11,220 bases of DNA from GCA-2716065 sp036123135 (GCA_036123135.1 JAZADZ010000093.1:1-11220), one strand, 5' to 3'. Positions 1 to 7,764 are shown, counted from the first letter of the stretch. The notes: generated from the letters alone by a model not told the origin. Numbers and translations are program-made.

Positions 1-1
1 T

Positions 2-670
2 GTAGAGGCAGGAAATGACGTAGCTATATGCCTCAATGAGAGTACCGTTCTCACCGCTACTGGAGGTGAAGATTATCTCTGGACTCCTACCACGGGGCTA
101 TCCAATGCTACAATAGCTTCCCCTACGGCTAGTCCTTCTGATACTACTGCTTATGTGGTGGAAGGAATCGACGTTAATGGATGCTCAAATACAGACACCA
201 TTATCGTTGCTGTAAACCCTCTGCCTACAGCAGACGCTGGATTTAATACCAACATCTGCGAAGGAGCCTCTACGCAGCTCAGTGCAACTGGCGGAGACAG
301 CTACCTGTGGTCCCAGGGCGCATTTTTAGACGATGACACTCTAAGCAATCCCATTGCATCCCCCGATACATCCATGCAGTTTATTGTTGAAGTCACAGAC
401 TCTAACGGTTGTATTAACCTTGACAGTGTATACATTGTAGTGTTTATGATTTACACGGTCGATGATGAGCTGATTTGTCTTGGCGACAGCGTTCAGCTGA
501 ACGTCTTTGGTGAGCCAGCTGTAGACTTTAGCTGGTCTCCTGCAAATGGACTCACCGATCCCAACATCATTGATCCTATTGCATCGCCCACTTCAACAAC
601 CACCTATACCGTAACAGCTACCGACAGCCAAGGGTGTACAGACCAAGACGATGTTACCGTTCAAATATCA
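2..670 (+). repeat. Three tandem Ig/PKD-like protein repeats of about 74 residues
   Basis: The repeat units lie at about 2-226, 227-445 and 446-670. Each has an early Cys in an IC-x-x-E/G-x-S context, then a Leu, a Trp after a short spacer (YLW or FSW), a Pro-rich turn containing IASP, an aromatic-Val strand, and a closing D-x-x-G-C. The paired cysteines at each end suggest one disulfide per repeat, as expected outside the cell. The units are clearly related in protein but look diverged in DNA, so recent duplication is not indicated. More copies probably lie upstream of the window. Confidence 0.7.
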
Positions 671-1189
671 GACGACCAAGCCTCCTTCACCTCTTCACTA
701 GAACCTGGCTGCGAAGGTGTCGTAGTAGACTTTGTCAACACCTCTAATCCAAACGTAGATTTTACATGGAGCTTTAGTGATGGTGGTTCCTCCACAGAAA
801 ACGAAGTAGAATACACCTTTGAGTTCTCTAGCTCGTTCTGGGCCTACTTATCCATTGTCAATGAAGACGGCTGTCTGGATACCATGTTCTTTAGTGGAAA
901 CAGCCTAAGCTTTGACGACTACTTTGACATTGAAATACCCAATGTATTTACGCCCAATGGCGACAACAACAACGAACTCTTTGAAGTAATTGTTCCAGGA
1001 AAAATCAACGAATGTGTCGACTTTAAAGTCTACAACAGATGGGGACAGATTATGTTCCTCTCCAGCGGAAACAACGTCAAATGGGACGGAAGAACAAACG
1101 TGGGCGAAGATGTGCCTACTGGTACATACTTCTATACCATACAAATAAAAGATTACATCTACTCCGGTAACCTATACCTGTTTAAATAA
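2..1189 (+). CDS. T9SS-secreted repeat protein, 5' truncated, with gliding-motility-associated C-terminal domain
   Basis: The frame is open from base 2 with no start in view, so this is the last 395 residues of a longer secreted protein. In window numbering, residues 1-223 form three Ig/PKD-like repeats of about 74 residues. Residues 224-306 look like a PKD domain (TWSFSDGGSS, then NEDGC). Residues 312-395 match the CHU_C / TIGR04131 sorting domain, with IPNVFTPNGD at 312-321, RWGQ at 346-349, WDG at 361-363 and PTGTYFY at 372-378. That family directs cargo through the type IX secretion system to the cell surface. The protein is therefore probably a surface adhesin or a gliding or biofilm component, but its exact role cannot be read from repeats. 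The GTG at 155 lies inside a repeat and is not a credible start. GC content is far above that of the downstream genes. The family call is secure; the function is not. Confidence 0.9.
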   Translation, partial: VEAGNDVAICLNESTVLTATGGEDYLWTPTTGLSNATIASPTASPSDTTAYVVEGIDVNGCSNTDTIIVAVNPLPTADAGFNTNICEGASTQLSATGGDSYLWSQGAFLDDDTLSNPIASPDTSMQFIVEVTDSNGCINLDSVYIVVFMIYTVDDELICLGDSVQLNVFGEPAVDFSWSPANGLTDPNIIDPIASPTSTTTYTVTATDSQGCTDQDDVTVQISDDQASFTSSLEPGCEGVVVDFVNTSNPNVDFTWSFSDGGSSTENEVEYTFEFSSSFWAYLSIVNEDGCLDTMFFSGNSLSFDDYFDIEIPNVFTPNGDNNNELFEVIVPGKINECVDFKVYNRWGQIMFLSSGNNVKWDGRTNVGEDVPTGTYFYTIQIKDYIYSGNLYLFK

Positions 1190-1197
1190 TTTGATCT

Positions 1198-2049
1198 GTG
1201 AAAATCCCATTCTTTCTACTTTTTGGAATTTTAACGTACTTTAATTCTATGGGACAGAAAATGCAAATTTATGGGCACCGTGGTTGTAGAGGATTACTCC
1301 CTGAAAATACAATTGCCGGATTTGAAAAGGCAATACAGCTTGGATCGGACGGAATAGAATGGGATGTGGTTGTAAATAAAGAAAATAAGCTGATTATTTC
1401 TCATGAACCTTACATAGATACATCCTATTGCCAATATAATAATGGAGAAAAAATAAATAATAAATCTGAGATAGATTTAAATATCTACTCAATGGCTCAA
1501 CAAGAAATTGAACAATTTGATTGTGGTTCTATTTTTCAACCAAAATTTCCCAATCAGGCACTCGTAAAATCAGTTAAACCAACTGTAAAATTCGCACTTG
1601 AAATCATTGAAAAATACAATCCAACTATTCTTTTTGAGATAAAATCTTCGGAGAAGTTCTATGAAAAATTTCAGCCTAATCCAAAAGAATATGCTCAAAT
1701 TATCAAAAAAGAGACCGAAAACTATACGTATTTAAAGCAAATCATTTTCATGTCTTTTGATAAAAATATAATCAATGAACTTTACAAGATAATGCCGGAG
1801 ATGCGATATGTATATCTTATAGAAAAACCCAAATTTTTACTATCATCCTACATTAATGAGATAAATTTTAAACCATATGCAGTTGGCATGTATCACCGAC
1901 TAATAAACAGTAGAACAATAAAGTATTATCACAAAGAAGATATTAGGGTTTTTGCATGGACAGTAAATCAACAAGAAAAAGGCATGTATTTCAAAAAAAT
2001 AAAGCTGGATGGACTAATTACTGACTATCCAAATTTATTCATTGAATAA
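1198..2049 (+). CDS. Exported glycerophosphodiester phosphodiesterase (GDPD family)
   Basis: This 283-residue enzyme would hydrolyse glycerophosphodiesters, the deacylated phospholipid head groups, to glycerol 3-phosphate and an alcohol. The GDPD core is intact: H27-R28-G29, P35-E36-N37, E54-x-D56 and H69 cover the expected catalytic and metal-binding residues, with E147/K149 (FEIKS) as the next metal-site motif. The C-terminus has the usual FAWTVN and GLITDYP strands. I prefer the GTG start at 1198 because it gives a short hydrophobic leader ending in S17-M18-G19 before Q20, a plausible signal peptidase I site, so the enzyme is probably periplasmic. The ATG at 1249 would remove the leader. 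The gene begins 8 bases after the secreted repeat protein with no Shine-Dalgarno site and may be read through from it, although the base composition of the two genes differs sharply. Its last 15 bases overlap the end of the convergent helicase gene. Confidence 0.9.
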   Translation: MKIPFFLLFGILTYFNSMGQKMQIYGHRGCRGLLPENTIAGFEKAIQLGSDGIEWDVVVNKENKLIISHEPYIDTSYCQYNNGEKINNKSEIDLNIYSMAQQEIEQFDCGSIFQPKFPNQALVKSVKPTVKFALEIIEKYNPTILFEIKSSEKFYEKFQPNPKEYAQIIKKETENYTYLKQIIFMSFDKNIINELYKIMPEMRYVYLIEKPKFLLSSYINEINFKPYAVGMYHRLINSRTIKYYHKEDIRVFAWTVNQQEKGMYFKKIKLDGLITDYPNLFIE

Positions 2050-5000
2050 TTGTTGGTTTGAAATTTTCTCAATTCTTAAATCAGGCAAGTAAATTAATAT
2101 TCCATGAGAAACGCTGTAATTCGCATCTTCTAAAAGGTTCATATAGGTCTGAATTTGTTTCACATCTTTTGGCATTGGTTCACTAGTTTTATAATCAATT
2201 ACAACACATGTGCTACATTCATCAACGACAAGGCGGTCTATTCGAAAAGAGTTACCATCACCATCGATAAGCTCAATTTCGTTATATACCATATATTTTT
2301 TGGTGAAGTAGGAGAAAAGCTCTTTTGAAGATTCAATTCCCGTAAGCGAACTGTTAAGCTTTTCAAAATCATCAGCGTCAATCATTTTAGTTTTTTTAAG
2401 GTCATCCAAATAGCTAAAAGCCTTAGAAAAGTCATGCTCTACCTTTTCCATTACTTTATGTAAGATTGTTCCAAAAAAATTATCTTTATTAAGCTGAAAC
2501 GATGTTCTTTGATTGTCCAAGCTCAGGTGAACTTCATTAACCAAACTTTTAGTTTCAACAGGAATATCTGCAATCAAGTGATTTTTTTTTGTTGGAAAAA
2601 CTACAGTACTTTCTTTACCAAAAATTAATTTTTTTAAGCCCTCATCATATTTTTCATGACTTACAACCTGTTTAGAAATGTAATGCTTTACGTGTACTTT
2701 AGAATTTGCACTTTTTGGAGGCTCATCTAAGGAGACATACAATCGATCTTGTGCTCTTGTGAAAGCAACATAATATAGATTGATGTTGTCCAACAACAAC
2801 TGTTCTTTTTCTTTTTCAAATATTTTTTTTCTATTCAAGTTTTCAAGCGAAGTTTCACTTACCTTACAAATGAACGAACTAAGACCAATGGTTTCTAAAT
2901 CTTCTCCTTCGATCCAATCAAAATCTTCTTGAATACCCTCCTTGTCTAACCAAGATCCAAATGGTATCACAACAACTGGAAACTGAAGACCTTTTGATTT
3001 ATGGATCGATATCACATTAACAGCATTTTCAGAACCAACATCAACTGAAATCCGATCTGTCTCAGTTTCAAAAAAATCCAAAAACCCAGCAATACTTGAT
3101 CCATTTGTTTGGATATAATCAAAAGAGGAAGAAAGAAATTGAGTTAGGAATGGATCCAATTTATTTATATTGAAAGCAGCTACAATAAGATATATTTTAT
3201 GCATCAGACTGCTACACTCATATTTCATGAAATCAAAAGAAATACTGAATACATTTAAAACCTTTTTAAGATCAATGGATCTATAGAAATCTTTATTTCT
3301 TTCAAAAAAAACAGAATAATCTTTTTGAGATGAAGAATCATTTAAAAAATTTAAAATGAAAAGTTTTGCATGATTATCAGAATATTCAAATGCTTTCAAA
3401 AAATTTAGAATTAAACCTACCTCAACAGATGAAGAGAGAACAATACTTTCTCCAGACAAAACAGGAATTATTGGATCAGTTTGAGCACTTAAAAACTCAG
3501 CAACCATAGTTGCTTGTTTATTTTTTCGAACGATCACAGCGATATCACTATATGAATATCCATTTTCGATACACTTAGAAATAACTTCTAGAAGATAATT
3601 CAATCGGTTTTGTTGCTCTCTTTCTTCTTTATCGTGAATGCTAATTTCAACATAGCCTTTTGAAGGCCTATGAAATTCCTGAGTGTTATTCTCATATGCC
3701 TTTGAAATAAATTCAAGATTTATATCATTAACAACTCTTGAAAATAGATCATTATTAAATTGAATAATTTCAGCAAAAGATCTTCTATTCACAACTAACT
3801 CATTCGAATTGTAATATGATTTAAATGAGTGGTTTATTTCTTTGGAATTAGGTATACCTTGATCAATAGTGGGTAAGTTAATAAACTGCGAAACATCTCC
3901 TTCTCTCCATCTGTATATTGCTTGCTTGGCATCACCAACAAGTAGGTTAATACCTCCAGTTGATAATGATTCGTGGACGAGAGGAACTAAATTATTCCAT
4001 TGTCTTACAGACGTGTCTTGAAATTCATCAAATAAAAAATGTCTGTAACGGTTGCCAATTCGCTCAAAAATAAACGCTGCTGGTTCTTGAATAATAATTT
4101 CACTTATCAGTCTATTGAAATCAGAAATTAATAAAACTCCATTAATTTTTTTTTGATGTTCAATTTCGTTAACCAATTGATTTATTAAAGAGTACGAAGT
4201 TAGGTATCTTAGAATTTCCTTTAGGTATACTATTCTTTTCGAATTTTCAATGATGTGAACTGTTTTTTCCTCTAGATATGGCACAATTGACTTAAATTTT
4301 TCAATTGTAATTTGTTCTGAAACTTTACCAATCCACTTTCCTTCTTGAACCCATGCCTCCCAATTATTTACATTTTTAATTGAGAATACATCCTTGTTAG
4401 AAATGACCTTATAAAGTTTAGGAAACCTCTTTTTTTTAAAGTGAAAAAAATCATCTGAAATCTGGTTTTCCTCTAGCTTTTGAAGACATGATTTAACCAA
4501 TTTTTGATTACTGTTTTCTAAATGTGTTAGCTCAGTAAATAAATTGCTACGAATTTTTGAAAATTCTCCAATTGGAAGATGTTTAATTAATTTTAATTTA
4601 TCGTCTCTGTTCCCCTTTAATAGCAAGCGCTGAAAAGCAGACAATTGAGCGACAACATTTGATTTTACACTTCTTTTTAACGATTGATCAATAAATTCCT
4701 TCAAAAAATCTGAAAGTATTTTGTCGTCACCAACTTTAGATAAAAACTTTTTAATTGAATTTTCAAGGAACTCTTTTTCATTAAGTTCAACGTTAAAGTT
4801 CAAAGACAAACCAAGCTCCCTTGAAAAGCTTCGAATCAAACGATGGGTAAATTTATCAATCGTAAATACACTAAAATCACTGTAGTTGTGCAATATTTTA
4901 GATAGAATTTTCTCAGCTTTGAGCTCAACATTTTTTTTATCGATTTTAGTTTCAGTTGAATAGATTTCAAGAAGAGACAGCTCATCTTTATTTTTTTGTT

Positions 5001-5211
5001 TTTTCGACAACACTTCTAATACTTCTAGAATTCTAGACTTCATTTCGTCAGCTGCCTTGTTGGTAAAAGTGATAGCTAAAATCTGTTTAAACGCATAGGG
5101 GTTGGCAGATTTAAATACAATGGTTATGTATTCTTTGACAAGAGTAAATGTTTTTCCAGAGCCTGCAGATGATCGATAAACTTTTAAAACTGGATGATTG
5201 AGATCTTGCAT
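2035..5211 (-). CDS. addA: AddA-like UvrD-family helicase with C-terminal PD-(D/E)XK (RecB-type) nuclease
   Basis: This 1058-residue cytoplasmic protein combines a superfamily 1A helicase with a RecB-type nuclease, the architecture of AddA, the motor subunit of AddAB double-strand-break resection. Helicase motifs appear in order: Walker A S14-T21 (SSAGSGKT, with K20), Ia at 46-57 (AITFTNKAADEM), Walker B D395-E396-F-Q-D, III at 425-437 (GDAKQAIYRWREG), V at 734-743 (SIHKSKGLQF) and VI at 813-823 (YYVAFTRAQDR). The nuclease has G914-x-x-x-H918, D992, D1006-Y-K1008 and Q1019-x-x-x-Y1023, so both active sites look intact. The ATG at 5211 puts Walker A 13 residues in, as usual for AddA/RecB. A likely AddB partner starts at 7805 on the other strand. 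A stand-alone RecB-like helicase is the main alternative. Its 3' end overlaps the GDPD gene tail to tail, with no terminator hairpin visible. Confidence 0.88.
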   Translation of the reverse strand: MQDLNHPVLKVYRSSAGSGKTFTLVKEYITIVFKSANPYAFKQILAITFTNKAADEMKSRILEVLEVLSKKQKNKDELSLLEIYSTETKIDKKNVELKAEKILSKILHNYSDFSVFTIDKFTHRLIRSFSRELGLSLNFNVELNEKEFLENSIKKFLSKVGDDKILSDFLKEFIDQSLKRSVKSNVVAQLSAFQRLLLKGNRDDKLKLIKHLPIGEFSKIRSNLFTELTHLENSNQKLVKSCLQKLEENQISDDFFHFKKKRFPKLYKVISNKDVFSIKNVNNWEAWVQEGKWIGKVSEQITIEKFKSIVPYLEEKTVHIIENSKRIVYLKEILRYLTSYSLINQLVNEIEHQKKINGVLLISDFNRLISEIIIQEPAAFIFERIGNRYRHFLFDEFQDTSVRQWNNLVPLVHESLSTGGINLLVGDAKQAIYRWREGDVSQFINLPTIDQGIPNSKEINHSFKSYYNSNELVVNRRSFAEIIQFNNDLFSRVVNDINLEFISKAYENNTQEFHRPSKGYVEISIHDKEEREQQNRLNYLLEVISKCIENGYSYSDIAVIVRKNKQATMVAEFLSAQTDPIIPVLSGESIVLSSSVEVGLILNFLKAFEYSDNHAKLFILNFLNDSSSQKDYSVFFERNKDFYRSIDLKKVLNVFSISFDFMKYECSSLMHKIYLIVAAFNINKLDPFLTQFLSSSFDYIQTNGSSIAGFLDFFETETDRISVDVGSENAVNVISIHKSKGLQFPVVVIPFGSWLDKEGIQEDFDWIEGEDLETIGLSSFICKVSETSLENLNRKKIFEKEKEQLLLDNINLYYVAFTRAQDRLYVSLDEPPKSANSKVHVKHYISKQVVSHEKYDEGLKKLIFGKESTVVFPTKKNHLIADIPVETKSLVNEVHLSLDNQRTSFQLNKDNFFGTILHKVMEKVEHDFSKAFSYLDDLKKTKMIDADDFEKLNSSLTGIESSKELFSYFTKKYMVYNEIELIDGDGNSFRIDRLVVDECSTCVVIDYKTSEPMPKDVKQIQTYMNLLEDANYSVSHGILIYLPDLRIEKISNQQLFNE

Positions 5212-5275
5212 AATTGAAAGTAATACAAATTATGAAAATATTTTTTTTCAAAAAGTGAAAAATTACAAACAACCA

Positions 5276-5305
5276 TTGGCAAATTATTTGTGTCTAGTAA
5301 TTTAA
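5276..5305 (+). promoter_or_regulatory. Candidate promoter for the MbnP/MbnH gene run
   Basis: The divergent spacer 5212-5329 should hold promoters for both flanking genes. On the plus strand TTGGCA (5276-5281) is followed, 19 bases after its TTG, by TAATTTAA (5298-5305). This resembles the Bacteroidetes TTG / TAnnTTTG pattern, matching six of eight positions in the second element. A transcript starting near 5310 would give a leader of about 20 bases. In DNA this AT-rich such partial matches arise easily, so this is a candidate only. I could not settle on a matching minus-strand promoter for the helicase gene. Confidence 0.3.
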
Positions 5306-5329
5306 AGTTTATATTTAAAAGTGATTAAG

Positions 5330-6145
5330 ATGAAACACTTCCTACTATTAACAACCATTTTGTGTTTTGTATGTTTTTGTTCTTGCAAAAAAAGAGGATG
5401 TACAGACCCCACAGCTACAAATTACAATTCTGAAGCCGAAGTAGATGACGGAAATTGTTCGTATGACAACCCTTCACAAGAGCTTCCTATCATTCAATTG
5501 AATACAACTCATTTGTTCAATTCGACAAGCTTTTCATACGATTCTACATATCAAGATGATTTTGGAAATAACATTAAGTTTTCTAGAGCTCAGTTTTATT
5601 TTGGAAATCCAAAATTTAAGAACTCTGCTGATTCAAACGCCGATTCTTCAAGAAATTACATACTAATCAATCCATCCAAAAGTGCATACTCTTTTGACAC
5701 TATTCCACCTGGAAATTACAATCAATTGGATGTTTTGATTGGAGTTGACAAAATAACCAATCACTTAGATCCAGCAATATATCCGAGTTCTAATGATCTT
5801 TCCTACCAATCGCCAAGTATGCACTGGCAAATGGGAAGCAGCCCACAAAACTGGAGTTATTTATTTATTGTTCTTGAAGGTGTAGTTGATATTGATGGCA
5901 ACAACTCTTTCGACCCCGGGGAGTCGTTTGTTTTCCATATTGGCGATGATGAAAATTCATGTAAACTCAGTAATTTAAGTGTGAATATTGAGGCAAGCTA
6001 TAATGATGTTTTGGACTTAAATCTTAATGTAAACTGGGCTGGATTTATTAGCGGAATTGACCTTAGTGTCGATAACTTTGCTCACTCTGGTACCATAACC
6101 TCTGCAATTTCCTCCAACGGATCAAATGTAATTTCTTTTCAATAA
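5330..6145 (+). CDS. MbnP-family lipoprotein, predicted copper-binding partner of an MbnH-like peroxidase
   Basis: The ATG at 5330 gives 271 residues; an in-frame GTG at 5321 would add only three residues and lengthens the signal peptide without benefit. Residues 1-18 form a lipoprotein leader with C19 (CFCSC) as the probable lipidated cysteine. Residues 23-45 are a Cys-bounded Asp-rich motif (GCTDPTATNYN, then DDGNC) found in many secreted Bacteroidetes proteins. From about residue 55 on, the protein matches MbnP: IKFSRAQFYFGN, IPPGNYNQLDVLIGVD, then PSMHWQMG and a LEGVVD strand. In the methanotroph proteins MbnP and MopE a kynurenine made from tryptophan helps bind copper. Here W166 with neighbouring H165, and H203 in FVFHIG, are the natural candidates, which is inference. 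Residues 187-198 form an EF-hand-like acidic loop. The peroxidase gene follows after 51 bases, the usual pairing. The family call is strong; copper binding is not shown. Confidence 0.82.
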   Translation: MKHFLLLTTILCFVCFCSCKKRGCTDPTATNYNSEAEVDDGNCSYDNPSQELPIIQLNTTHLFNSTSFSYDSTYQDDFGNNIKFSRAQFYFGNPKFKNSADSNADSSRNYILINPSKSAYSFDTIPPGNYNQLDVLIGVDKITNHLDPAIYPSSNDLSYQSPSMHWQMGSSPQNWSYLFIVLEGVVDIDGNNSFDPGESFVFHIGDDENSCKLSNLSVNIEASYNDVLDLNLNVNWAGFISGIDLSVDNFAHSGTITSAISSNGSNVISFQ

Positions 6146-6196
6146 ACTTGAATAAACAAACTATTTTCGTTCGAGGCCTTATTGTAAATTAGATTT

Positions 6197-7246
6197 TTGA
6201 ATAAAATTCTTTTAATATATCTTTTTGCAAGCTGTCTTTTTTTCTCTTGTAGAAAAAAGGAACGAATCGATTATAACTATAATCCGACCTATTTCACTTT
6301 GGATGTACCTAGTAACTTTCCTCCAGTTGAAATCCCTGAGAATAATCCACTCACCGAAGAGGGTATCCTTTTAGGTAGACACTTGTTTTGGGATACGAAG
6401 CTAAGTGGCGATAATTCTGTAGCGTGTGCTAGCTGTCACCTCCCCCAATTTGCATTCTCAGATTCAAACCCCTTCTCCTCAGGGGTTAACGGACACCTTG
6501 GAAAAAGAAACTCAATGGTTCTTCAAAATTTAGCATGGACCAAGGAATTCCTATGGGACGGAAGTGTTCTTTCTCTAGAAGAGCAAATTCTCCTTCCTGT
6601 TCTTGATACTACAGAAATGAGTGGAACATGGAAAGATTTTTTCAAAAAAATTGAAAATGATGAAATCTATAACAGACTTTTTTACAATGCATTTCAAACA
6701 TTTAACCCTGATTCTATTCACGCAGCAAAAGCAATAGCTCAGTTTGTTAGAACGATGGTATCCTCCAACTCTAAATACGACAAAGTTTTGAGAAATGAAG
6801 CCATATTCACTCCTGAAGAAAGTGCTGGATTTGATTCATTCAACTCCCTATCAGGTGGTGATTGCTTTCACTGTCACGGCGGAATTCTTGGAACTGACCT
6901 TTCTTATAAAAATAATGGACTGGATGAAATGCCTACAGATACTGGCAGAGGTTTGGTAACAAATCTTGCCTCAGACTATTTTAGATTTAAAGTTCCATCG
7001 ATTAGAAATTTACAATTTAGTGCTCCATTTATGCACGATGGAAGATTTGAAGATTTAGATGAAGTAATTAATTTTTACAGTTTAGGGTTACAAGCAAATT
7101 CTCCAAATATTGATCCGCTTATGGAATTTGCTCATCAAGGTGGTGTACAACTTGACCCTCAGCAAAGAATGGAACTTAAAGCATTCTTATTAACACTTTC
7201 CGATGAAGAGTTTATTAATGATCCTAAGTTTTCCAACCCTCATTAA
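6197..7246 (+). CDS. Di-haem cytochrome c peroxidase, MbnH-like
   Basis: This 349-residue lipoprotein belongs to the bacterial di-haem cytochrome c peroxidase / MauG superfamily. It has two CxxCH haem c attachment sites, C77-ASC-H81 and C223-FHC-H227, about 146 residues apart as is normal, plus the family motifs FLWDG (118-122, followed by SLEEQ) and PFMHDGRF (277-284). Start choice matters: the TTG at 6197 directly precedes a good lipoprotein leader with lipobox cysteine C18 (LFFSC), and an in-frame stop at 6185 leaves no ATG or GTG upstream. It would sit in the periplasm on a lipid anchor. Its position 51 bases after an MbnP-family gene suggests an MbnH-type role, using peroxide to oxidise a tryptophan of that partner to kynurenine. 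The alternative is an ordinary peroxide-detoxifying cytochrome c peroxidase. Superfamily assignment is secure; the MbnH role rests mostly on context. Confidence 0.88.
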   Translation: MNKILLIYLFASCLFFSCRKKERIDYNYNPTYFTLDVPSNFPPVEIPENNPLTEEGILLGRHLFWDTKLSGDNSVACASCHLPQFAFSDSNPFSSGVNGHLGKRNSMVLQNLAWTKEFLWDGSVLSLEEQILLPVLDTTEMSGTWKDFFKKIENDEIYNRLFYNAFQTFNPDSIHAAKAIAQFVRTMVSSNSKYDKVLRNEAIFTPEESAGFDSFNSLSGGDCFHCHGGILGTDLSYKNNGLDEMPTDTGRGLVTNLASDYFRFKVPSIRNLQFSAPFMHDGRFEDLDEVINFYSLGLQANSPNIDPLMEFAHQGGVQLDPQQRMELKAFLLTLSDEEFINDPKFSNPH

Positions 7247-7285
7247 AACAATTAAACAGCAATTTTTATATCGTTGTAGAATTAA

Positions 7286-7293
7286 TAGTTTTG
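7286..7293 (+). promoter_or_regulatory. Candidate Bacteroidetes -7 promoter element before the DUF2452 gene
   Basis: TAGTTTTG is an exact match to the Bacteroidetes -7 consensus TAnnTTTG and ends only 4 bases before the ATG at 7298. If active, transcription would begin almost at the start codon and give a nearly leaderless message. No TTG lies at the usual distance upstream; the nearest (7274-7276) is 9 bases away. The match may be chance in AT-rich DNA. Confidence 0.25.
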
Positions 7294-7297
7294 CAAA

Positions 7298-7750
7298 ATG
7301 AATCTTGAAGAAAATAGCAACGAAGAATTCATTAATCCTATCGACAAGGACAACATAACTGAAACTCCAAATACCCTAGCTTACCCACACCACAGAGGAG
7401 GAGTTCCAATAATCCCTACAAAAGAAGGAGACATCAAACACAAAGCGGTCTCTGCAATGAAAGAGCAGACCAACACCCAGCTATTACAAATTAAAGAGCA
7501 AATGGAATTGCTTGCAAAACAAGCAACCTCTATTAAAAATAGAATTGATATTTCCGAACAAATATACAATGCTGAAATACGATTTGAACCACTCATTTCC
7601 CATACTTATCATTTGTATAAAAAAAATGAAGAAGATTATTTTTTATCTATGATTTCTCCAACTGATTGGGGTAAAAATAAATCGCTGTTTACATTTATTG
7701 CTTCAGTAAAATTACTCTCTGATCATACTTGGGAAATAATTAATTCATAA
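7298..7750 (+). CDS. DUF2452 family protein, function unknown
   Basis: This small, probably cytoplasmic protein of 150 residues has no signal peptide or membrane segment. I recognise it as DUF2452 from several conserved blocks. These are NPIDKDNITETP at 13-24, the GGVPIIP turn at 34-40, the helix around KEQTNTQLLQIKEQMELLAKQ (55-75), ISEQIYNAE at 85-93, FEPLISHTYHLY at 96-107, and the end region SPTDWG plus DHTWEI. Residues 50-95 are heptad-rich, Gln- and Lys-rich helix and could form a coiled coil. The family has no established biochemical activity that I can name, and members are known from eukaryotes as well as Bacteroidetes. It lies 51 bases after the peroxidase gene and 54 before the AddB-like gene on the same strand. 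Whether it is functionally tied to either cannot be judged from the sequence. Its full length and normal ends suggest an intact gene. Confidence 0.88.
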   Translation: MNLEENSNEEFINPIDKDNITETPNTLAYPHHRGGVPIIPTKEGDIKHKAVSAMKEQTNTQLLQIKEQMELLAKQATSIKNRIDISEQIYNAEIRFEPLISHTYHLYKKNEEDYFLSMISPTDWGKNKSLFTFIASVKLLSDHTWEIINS

Positions 7751-7764
7751 ACGTATTTTTCTCT

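Noticed and set aside
905..1144. 79-codon minus-strand open frame inside the T9SS sorting domain
   Set aside because: It lies antisense to a clearly conserved domain, and its product has no recognisable family.
5244..5262. Hairpin TTTTTC / GAAAAA with a 7-base loop in the divergent spacer
   Set aside because: The stem has a single G-C pair in a homopolymer-rich stretch; it is too weak to be a terminator or operator on its own.
5321..5329. Upstream GTG start for the MbnP-family gene
   Set aside because: It adds only Met-Ile-Lys before a normal ATG that already gives a complete lipoprotein signal.
5330..7246. Methanobactin operon
   Set aside because: Only the MbnP and MbnH-type partners are present. 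No short precursor peptide and no MbnB, MbnC or MbnT-like gene lies in the window, and these two families occur widely without methanobactin.
7381..7596. 71-codon minus-strand open frame with a hydrophobic, Cys-rich product
   Set aside because: It is fully antisense to the conserved DUF2452 gene; the membrane-like look is a by-product of reading that helix backwards.
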